Origin: an uncultured Streptomyces sp.
GTDB taxonomy: Bacteria > Actinomycetota > Actinomycetes > Streptomycetales > Streptomycetaceae
Assembly: GCF_947488945.1 (NCBI RefSeq)
Contig: NZ_CANLBS010000009.1
Location: forward strand, 186,001-250,000
Length of the DNA: 64,000 nt
Reading direction: 5' to 3'
Both the position numbers and the translations under genes were made by a program. The notes beneath the pieces are model-generated. The model saw only the letters and a program-made list of their open reading frames with translations, was not told where the DNA came from and searched no databases. This document shows, piece after piece, positions 58,586 through 64,000 of the stretch (within the stretch, counting starts at the first letter, position 1; the number at the start of each line of letters is the position of its first letter).

Positions 58586-58845
58586 ACGACCCCACCATTC
58601 TCAGAGAGCTGCCCACAGGTCTAGTCCATTAGCCAGCCTACGGTCGATCATCAAGCGGCGCAGCCCGCCGCCGCCCGATTCCGCTGCCGGTGCGGGCCGG
58701 GAGGTCCGGCACGTCCGGACGTCGCCCAGGATGCCCCGTACGTCCCCGGCCGGCGTAGTCCGTGCGAACCCGGGGGCGAACCGGGGGCACAGGCACGGAC
58801 GGGCACGGACGGGCACGGACAGGCACCGCCAGGGGCGGGCGGGAC
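58586..58845. other. Region between cutC and pxpC
   Basis: 260 bp, no gene. ACGGGCACGG-type short tandem repeats lie at 58796-58830, just after the pxpC stop side. Confidence 0.45.
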
Positions 58846-59787
58846 TCAGGCGGGTACGAATCTGACCGGGGTGCCGGGGGCCGCCTGCGCGGCCGCCGCG
58901 AGGGCGGGCGCGGCGACGACACCGACGACCGGATAGCCGCCGGTGGTCGGGTGGTCGTTGAGGAAGACGACCGGCCGGCCGTCGGGCGGCACCTGCACCG
59001 CGCCGAGCACCATGCCCTCGCTGGGCAGTTCGCCGTCGCGGACACGCGCGAGGGCGGGGCCCTCGGTGCGCAGGCCGATGCGGTTGCTCTGCGCGGAGAC
59101 CCGGTAGGCGGCGGTGAACAGGGTCCGCAGCGCACCGGGGGTGAACCACGCGTCGCGCGGACCGAGGCGCACGGGCAGGACCAGCACGGCGGGCGCGCCG
59201 GGCCACGGGGCGGCGACGGGGAGCGCGGGGACGCCGCGCTCCGGCGCACGCCCGACGGGCAGCTCGTCGCCGTCGTGGAGCGGGGGCGGTCCGAGGCCGG
59301 ACAGCAGGTCCGCCGACCGGCTGCCGAGCACCGGCTCGGGCAGCAGCCCGCCGCCGTCGAACGCCAGGCAACCGCGCACCCCGCTGAGCGCCGGGCCCGC
59401 GTCGAGCACCGCTCCGGCCGGTACGCGTACGGGTGCGCCCCAGGCGGCCGGGCGTCCGTCGACCGTCACCCGGCACACCGCGCCGCCGACGACCGCCACC
59501 ATGTCCCGGTCTGCGCGGACCGCGCATCCCGTCATCGTGGTCTCCAGCACGGCGGCCCCGGGATCGTTGCCGAGGAGCCGGTTGGCCAGCAGGCGTGCGG
59601 GTTCGTCGAGTGCTCCGGCGCGCGCCACGCCGAGGTGCGCCCAGCCGGTACGGCCGCCGTCCTGCACGGTGGTCAGCGCACCGGCGCGCACCACCGTGAG
59701 CGTGGCGGCGCCATCGGTGGATCCGGGCGCCCGCGCGTCGGGCCGGACCGTGCCGGACGCCGTCCCGGTCTCGTCCGGGGCGGTCAT
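58846..59787 (-). CDS. pxpC: 5-Oxoprolinase subunit C
   Basis: A 313-residue subunit (biotin-dependent carboxylase/KipA-like) of the three-part 5-oxoprolinase PxpABC, which opens 5-oxoproline to glutamate with ATP. 'VVRAGALTTVQDGGRTGWAH', 'GVARAGALDEPARLLANRLL', 'YRVSAQSNRIGLRTEGPAL', 'LPSEGMVLGAVQVPPDGRPV', 'FLNDHPTTGGYPVVGVV' are the family's conserved blocks. Starts within the pxpB stop (ATGA). Confidence 0.92.
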   Translation of the reverse strand: MTAPDETGTASGTVRPDARAPGSTDGAATLTVVRAGALTTVQDGGRTGWAHLGVARAGALDEPARLLANRLLGNDPGAAVLETTMTGCAVRADRDMVAVVGGAVCRVTVDGRPAAWGAPVRVPAGAVLDAGPALSGVRGCLAFDGGGLLPEPVLGSRSADLLSGLGPPPLHDGDELPVGRAPERGVPALPVAAPWPGAPAVLVLPVRLGPRDAWFTPGALRTLFTAAYRVSAQSNRIGLRTEGPALARVRDGELPSEGMVLGAVQVPPDGRPVVFLNDHPTTGGYPVVGVVAAPALAAAAQAAPGTPVRFVPA

Positions 59788-60539
59788 CCGTGCGCCTCCA
59801 CCGGCACGAAGCGGACCCGGGTGCCCGGTGCGAGCAGGGCGGCGGGTTCGCGGGCCGGGTCCCAGAGCCGGTCCGGGTCCTCCATCCGCCCGACCAGCCG
59901 CCACCCGCCGGGCGAGGGACGCGGATAGACGCCCGTGTACGGACCGGCCAGCGCCACCGCACCGGCCGGGACCCGGGTGCGCGGGGTCGCGCGCCGGGGC
60001 ACGTGGAGGTGTTCCGGCAGACCGGTGAGATAGCCGAACCCCGGCGCGAACCCGCAGAACGCCACCCGGAAGGCCGTCGCCGAGTGGAGGGCCGCCACCT
60101 CCTGGGGAGCGACGCCCCACATCCCGGCGACCTCGGCCAGATCCGGCCCGTCGTAGACCACCCGGATCTCGGTCCGGGGTCCCTCGGCCCGGTGCAGCGG
60201 CTCGACGGTCCACGACTCCAGCGCGCGGGCGAGCCGCCCCCGGTCGGCGTCGGAGGAGCCGGCGAGGCCGTCCAGCAGCACCGTGCGCGCGCCGGGCACG
60301 ACCTCGCGCACCCCGGGCAGGTCGCCGCGCGCACGCCGGCGCACCACCTCGGCGTGGAACGCCTCGGCCGCCTCCGCGGAGTCCAGTTCCACCAGCAGAG
60401 CTTCCCGCCCGGCGGGCAGCACCCGTACCGGAGCGGGCCGAGCCACCGGCCCGCCGCCTCCGCCGCTGCTGCCGTCGCCGCCTCCACGGCTGCTGCCGTC
60501 GCCGCTTCCTTCGGCCGGGGTGGGAGCGGCGGCGGTCAC
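59784..60539 (-). CDS. pxpB: 5-Oxoprolinase subunit B
   Basis: A 251-residue PxpB/KipI-like subunit. The first 30 residues are an odd Gly/Ser-rich stretch (GSGDGSSRGGG, GDGSSGGGG) encoded by a short tandem repeat; the domain begins at 'VRVLPAGREALLVELDSAEA'. Conserved parts: 'EIRVVYDGPDLAEVAGMWGV', 'AFCGFAPGFGYLTGLP', 'PRRATPRTRVPAGAVALAGP', 'YTGVYPRPSPGGWRLVGRM'. GTG shares bases with the pxpA stop (GTGA). Acts with PxpA and PxpC. Confidence 0.92.
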   Translation of the reverse strand: MTAAAPTPAEGSGDGSSRGGGDGSSGGGGGPVARPAPVRVLPAGREALLVELDSAEAAEAFHAEVVRRRARGDLPGVREVVPGARTVLLDGLAGSSDADRGRLARALESWTVEPLHRAEGPRTEIRVVYDGPDLAEVAGMWGVAPQEVAALHSATAFRVAFCGFAPGFGYLTGLPEHLHVPRRATPRTRVPAGAVALAGPYTGVYPRPSPGGWRLVGRMEDPDRLWDPAREPAALLAPGTRVRFVPVEAHG

Positions 60540-61291
60540 GCGAACGCCCGGACGGTGACGCCCGCCGCCTCCAGCTCGCCCCGCACCCGCCGGGCGAGCG
60601 CCGCCGCGCCCGGGGTGTCGCCGTGCACGCAGAGCGAACGCGCCTCGATGAGGATGTCGGTGCCGTCGGCACAGGTCACCGTGCGTCCGACCGCCATGCC
60701 GACGCTCCGGCGCACCACCTCGTCGGGGTCGTGCACCACCGCGCCGGCCTCCCCGCGCGGAACCAGGGTGCCCTGCGGGGTGTAGGCCCGGTCCGCGAAC
60801 GCCTCCTCGACGGCGGTCAGCCCGGCGGCCCGTACGTGCTCCAGCAGCCGTGAGCCGGGGAGCCCGAGGACGGCCGGCGTGGCGCCCGCGAGCAGCACGC
60901 CCTCGACGACCGCCGCGGCCTGTTCCTCGTCCCGGACGGTCCGGTTGTAGAGCGCGCCGTGCGGTTTCACGTAGGAGACGGTGCTGCCCGCGGCCTCCGC
61001 GAAGACCCGCAGGGCGCCGATCTGGTAGGCGATCTCGGCGGTCAGCTCGGCGGCGGGCACGTCCATGGAGCGGCGTCCGAAGCCGGCCAGGTCGCGGTAG
61101 GAGACCTGCGCGCCGATGCTCACCCCGCGTTCCGCCGCCGCGGCGCACACCCGGCGCATCACCGAGGGGTCCCCCGCGTGGAAGCCGCAGGCGACGTTGG
61201 CGCTGGTGACGCAGTCGAGCAGCGCGTCGTCGTCCGTGAGGGTCCAGCGGCCGAAGCCCTCACCGAGGTCGGCGTTGAGATCCATCATCAC
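60536..61291 (-). CDS. pxpA: 5-Oxoprolinase subunit A
   Basis: A 251-residue LamB/YcsF-family subunit of 5-oxoprolinase. Conserved: 'MDLNADLGEGFGRWTLTDDD', 'VTSANVACGFHAGDPSVMRR', 'IGAQVSYRDLAGFGRRSMDV', 'VSYVKPHGALYNRTVRDEEQ', 'EAFADRAYTPQGTLVPRGE', 'SLCVHGDTPGAAALARRVRG'. GTG at 61291 is chosen because TAGCGT lies 7 nt upstream with no ribosome site; ATG at 61288 or 61285 would make the same protein one or two residues shorter. First gene of the pxpABC operon. Confidence 0.93.
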   Translation of the reverse strand: MMMDLNADLGEGFGRWTLTDDDALLDCVTSANVACGFHAGDPSVMRRVCAAAAERGVSIGAQVSYRDLAGFGRRSMDVPAAELTAEIAYQIGALRVFAEAAGSTVSYVKPHGALYNRTVRDEEQAAAVVEGVLLAGATPAVLGLPGSRLLEHVRAAGLTAVEEAFADRAYTPQGTLVPRGEAGAVVHDPDEVVRRSVGMAVGRTVTCADGTDILIEARSLCVHGDTPGAAALARRVRGELEAAGVTVRAFA

Positions 61292-61298
61292 GGGCAGC

Positions 61299-61304
61299 AC
61301 GCTA
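61299..61304 (-). promoter_or_regulatory. Leaderless-type -10 box of pxpABC
   Basis: TAGCGT on the minus strand, 7 nt before the GTG at 61291. Confidence 0.45.
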
Positions 61305-61368
61305 GCAACCCGAGCCCCGGAACGTCCCGCTCCGCCGATCGCTCCGCCAGGACGGTCCGCCACCGTCC

Positions 61369-61374
61369 TAGAGT
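61369..61374 (+). promoter_or_regulatory. Leaderless-type -10 box of the HD-protein gene
   Basis: TAGAGT, 6 nt before the ATG at 61381; CGTCCC between. Confidence 0.5.
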
Positions 61375-61380
61375 CGTCCC

Positions 61381-62082
61381 ATGACAGACCACCGCAGCCC
61401 CGGAACCGACGACGCGTCCGGCGACGCGTCCGGCACCGACCTCCGTACCCGCTGGCAGGAGGCGCTGGACGCCGCGCGTGGCGGGGCCGACGGACCGGAC
61501 CCGGCGCCGTACGCCGAGAACCTGCTCGCCCGGTGGGCCGAGCCGCAGCGCAGGTACCACACCACCGCCCATCTGACGGCGGTCCTGGACCGGATCGACG
61601 TCCTGGCCGGGCATGCCGCGAACCCCGCGCGGGTGCGGCTCGCGGCGTGGTTCCACGACGCGGTGTACCGGCCGGACCGGACGGAGAACGAGGAGCGCAG
61701 CGCGGCTCTCGCCGAGCGGGCGCTGTCCGAGGCCGGGGTCCCGGCCGACGCCACGTCCGAAGTCGCCCGGCTGGTCCGGCTGACCGTCACCCACGCACCG
61801 GAGCCCGGCGACCGCGACGGCGAAGTCCTGTGCGACGCGGACCTGGCGATCCTCGCGTCGTCGCCGAAGGAGTACGCGGAGTACGCCGCGCAGGTCCGCG
61901 AGGAGTACGGCTTCGTGCCGGACGAGGCGTTCCGGGAGGGCCGGTCGGCGGTGCTGCGCCAGTTGCTGGAACTGCCCCGGCTCTTCCGCACCCCGCACGG
62001 CGCGCGGGAGTGGGAGGAGCGGGCCCGGCACAACCTGGCGACGGAGCTGGAGCTGCTGACCGGGGCGGACGGCACGGACTGA
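61381..62082 (+). CDS. HD-domain metal-dependent phosphohydrolase-like protein
   Basis: A 233-residue HD protein. Ligands: 'RRYHTTAHLTAVLDRIDVLA' (YH..H), 'RLAAWFHDAVYRPDRTENEE' (HD, and ENEERSA helix), 'VLCDADLAILASSPKEYAEY' (Asp). This is the layout of the family usually called predicted metal-dependent HD superfamily phosphohydrolase; substrate unknown. The N-terminus contains a 12-bp direct repeat (GACGCGTCCGGC). Back to back with pxpA. Confidence 0.85.
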   Translation: MTDHRSPGTDDASGDASGTDLRTRWQEALDAARGGADGPDPAPYAENLLARWAEPQRRYHTTAHLTAVLDRIDVLAGHAANPARVRLAAWFHDAVYRPDRTENEERSAALAERALSEAGVPADATSEVARLVRLTVTHAPEPGDRDGEVLCDADLAILASSPKEYAEYAAQVREEYGFVPDEAFREGRSAVLRQLLELPRLFRTPHGAREWEERARHNLATELELLTGADGTD

Positions 62083-62263
62083 GAGCGCCGTCCACGGAGC
62101 CGGGACGGCGAGAGCGACGGGCCGGCGGGACGACGGGACGGAGAAGCGGCGCACGGGCGGGTCAGAGGCCGGCGGAAGCGGCGGCTGGTCAGGCGGTGGC
62201 TGGTCAGGGGCGCCGGAAGCCTTGGCGGGTCAGCGGTGACCGTGGCGGCGGTCGGCGCGTCCC

Positions 62264-62863
62264 TCAGTCGCCGTCCGAGCCTCCCGCATCCGCGTCGGCG
62301 AAGCCGTCCCCGCCGTCCTGCCAGTGCGAAACGCCGGGCGGCCCGGCCGCACGGTAGCGCGCCTGTACACGGTGGGACACGCCGGTCGCGAGGCACAGGC
62401 CCGCCACGCAGGCCAGCATGAGAGCCGTCCCGGAGAACAGCAGGGCGCCCCAGGGCGGGCGCTCCGAGTCCACGCCGAAGGCGATGAGGAGCATCACTCC
62501 CGGGAACATCCCGAATATCCCCGACCCGCAGAGCGTCAGCACCGTCATCCCCTCGTGCAGGTCCGCGAACTCCTGTGCGTCACGCAGGGTCGCCGCACGG
62601 CCGGGCAGGACCACCGGTAGCAGGGCGATCGCCTGCCAGGCCAGGCACCCGAGCTGCACGACCGCGTAGGCGCCGAACGGCAACGGGCGCGACCAGTAGT
62701 GCACGAGTGCCGCCAGGGCTGTGAAGAACGTGCCCGCGTTGCCCACCACCACCCAGACCCCGCGCGACCGCACGAACTCGGTCGCCGCCTCGAACACCTC
62801 GGCCCAGAACCATCCCTGGGCGATCTTTCTCGGTCTTCGGCCGTTCCTGCCGCCACCGGACAT
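62264..62863 (-). CDS. Membrane protein of unknown function
   Basis: A 199-residue protein with a basic start (SGGGRNGRRPRKIAQ) and four hydrophobic segments (about 38-58, 66-92, 112-132, 140-162: 'NAGTFFTALAALVHYW', 'AVVQLGCLAWQAIALLPVVL', 'LCGSGIFGMFPGVMLLIAFG', 'GALLFSGTALMLACVAGLCL'), then an acidic Gly/Asp tail. No known domain. The ATG at 62863 is taken; upstream codons contain no ribosome site. 62083-62263 holds no gene. Confidence 0.65.
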   Translation of the reverse strand: MSGGGRNGRRPRKIAQGWFWAEVFEAATEFVRSRGVWVVVGNAGTFFTALAALVHYWSRPLPFGAYAVVQLGCLAWQAIALLPVVLPGRAATLRDAQEFADLHEGMTVLTLCGSGIFGMFPGVMLLIAFGVDSERPPWGALLFSGTALMLACVAGLCLATGVSHRVQARYRAAGPPGVSHWQDGGDGFADADAGGSDGD

Positions 62864-63102
62864 GCGCCGCCCCCCGTGCGTCGGTCGTCTCCCGGCTTCG
62901 AGCATGCCCCCGTCGACACGGCGGTAAAGGAGGGCGAACCGAACCATCCCGCCCCACCGGTCCCCATCGCCCCGGCCGCCCCACCCGTCACTGCGGCGTC
63001 GCGCGCGGACACCGGCCCGCACGCCCGTCGTGGCCGGTACGCGACACCGGCCGGCACCGGCCGGCACCGGCGGGAATGCCCGGAACAGCCCGATCGTTAG
63101 CC

Positions 63103-64000
63103 ATGGTCATGCCCGACTCTGCCGCCGGACACCCCCGGATGCCCCTCGCCGTGTACATTCTCGGCCTCTCCGTCTTCGCGCTCGGAACCAGCGAGTTCAT
63201 GCTGTCCGGGCTGCTGCCGCCGATCGCCGAGGACATGGGCGTATCGATTCCGCAGGCAGGCCTCCTCATATCCGCGTTCGCCATCGGCATGGTGGTGGGC
63301 GCCCCCCTGCTGGCGGTGGCCACCCTCCGGCTGCCCCGGCGCACCACGTTGGTGGCGTTGATCGCGGTCTTCGGGCTCGGGCAGGTGGCCGGTGCGCTGG
63401 CCCCCTCGTACGAGGTGCTGTTCGTGTCACGGGTGGTGAGCGCGCTGGCCTGCGCCGGGTTCTGGGCGGTGGGCGCGGCGGTCGCCGTGGCGATGGTGCC
63501 GCTGAACATGAGGGCGCGGGCGATGGCGGTGATGATCGGCGGTCTGTCGATCGCCAACGTGATGGGTGTGCCGCTCGGCGCGCTGCTGGGCGAGAGCCTG
63601 GGCTGGCGGTCCGCGTTCTGGGCGGTGGGCGTCGCGTCGGCGGTGGCGCTGGTGGGCGTGGTGACGCGCATCCCCCGTATCCCGCTGCCGGCCGAGAAGC
63701 CGAGTCTGCGGAGCGAGACGGCCATCTACCGCGACAAGCAGGTGTGGCTGGCCATCGTGGTCACCGCCCTCGCGGCGGGCGGGGTGTTCTGCACGTTCAG
63801 CTATCTGGCGCCGCTGCTGACGGACGTGGCCGGGCTGGAGTCGGGCTGGGTGCCGTGGGTGCTGGCACTGTTCGGCGTGGGCGCGCTGGTCGGCACCGCG
63901 GTCGGGGGCCGGGTCGCGGACGCGCACCTCTTCGGGGTGCTGCTGACCGGCATCGCCGGCTCCACGGTGTTCCTGGTGGCGATGGCGCTGTTCGCGTCGC
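63103..64000 (+). CDS. Cmx/CmrA-like MFS exporter, 3' end outside window
   Basis: 299 residues of an MFS drug exporter up to the window edge. 'MPLAVYILGLSVFALGTSEF', 'MLSGLLPPIAEDMGVSIPQA', 'GLLISAFAIGMVVGAPLLAV' and 'VSRVVSALACAGFWAVGAAV' match the chloramphenicol-efflux Cmx/CmrA group. At least eight helices are visible. ATG at 63103 or 63109. Upstream, 62864-63102 holds short repeats of CCGGCACCGG (63047-63070) but no gene. Resistance to chloramphenicol is possible but not shown. Confidence 0.82.
   Translation, partial: MVMPDSAAGHPRMPLAVYILGLSVFALGTSEFMLSGLLPPIAEDMGVSIPQAGLLISAFAIGMVVGAPLLAVATLRLPRRTTLVALIAVFGLGQVAGALAPSYEVLFVSRVVSALACAGFWAVGAAVAVAMVPLNMRARAMAVMIGGLSIANVMGVPLGALLGESLGWRSAFWAVGVASAVALVGVVTRIPRIPLPAEKPSLRSETAIYRDKQVWLAIVVTALAAGGVFCTFSYLAPLLTDVAGLESGWVPWVLALFGVGALVGTAVGGRVADAHLFGVLLTGIAGSTVFLVAMALFAS

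Noticed and set aside
63047..63070. CCGGCACCGG repeats before the MFS gene
   Set aside because: Only two to three imperfect copies in a GC-rich stretch; no function can be argued.

Overview
The window is chromosomal DNA from a high-GC actinomycete, almost certainly a Streptomyces. The signs are very strong G/C bias at third codon positions, frequent GTG/TTG starts, a conservon operon ending in two P450s, futalosine-route menaquinone genes, an LAxTG-like sorting signal, and the pairing of an XPB helicase with a large WYL protein. No rRNA, tRNA or CRISPR array was recognised.

Layout. 1-0.7 kb: end of a LysR regulator. 1.1-6.6 kb: a six-gene conservon (cvnA-D plus a CYP157-like and a CYP154-like P450), every junction overlapping, closed by a 28-bp perfect palindrome. 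6.7-15.4 kb: serC, Uma2 nuclease-like protein, methyltransferase, secreted beta-propeller-like protein, SGNH hydrolase, TetR regulator, an unassigned protein, a sortase-type choice-of-anchor A surface protein and a macro-domain protein. 15.8-24.4 kb: an accessory island, visibly less GC-rich. A minus-strand operon (MoaA-like radical SAM, dTMP-kinase-like P-loop kinase, stand-alone phosphohexomutase domain I, STM4013-like alkaline-phosphatase-superfamily hydrolase, Nudix) sits beside a degenerate Nudix protein, an RsbW-like ATPase, an XRE regulator and an HD nucleotidase-like protein. It is bordered by a 1480-bp IS5-family element that carries its own passenger gene. 24.9-33.2 kb: receptor Ser/Thr kinase with an extracellular solute-binding domain, zinc-ribbon protein, aldo/keto reductase, ThpR, MarR-MFS pair and an NCS2 purine permease. 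33.5-46.8 kb: DUF2530, CtpE-like P-type ATPase, sacsin-like ATPase, DUF3027, MFS, DUF2771 lipoprotein, mqnB-mqnD, cold-shock protein and a HAD phosphatase. 47-58.6 kb: serine beta-lactamase-like hydrolase, helicase-C_3/WYL protein, DUF2000, Lrp, XPB helicase, HelD and CutC. 58.8-64 kb: 5-oxoprolinase pxpA-B-C, HD protein, membrane protein and a truncated Cmx-like MFS exporter.

Two themes run across the window. Many genes look leaderless: a TANNNT -10 box lies 6-8 nt before the start codon and no Shine-Dalgarno is visible; this was used to choose several starts. Many operons are tightly coupled through ATGA/GTGA overlaps (cvn operon, pxpABC, the island operon).

The best candidate for an undescribed system is the 15.8-22.9 kb island. 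Nearly all its enzymes belong to families acting on nucleotides or sugar phosphates (radical SAM, nucleoside-monophosphate-kinase-like, phosphohexomutase domain, phosphatase superfamily, two Nudix, HD). This would fit production or removal of a modified nucleotide or sugar-phosphate metabolite, but that is inference from gene content only.
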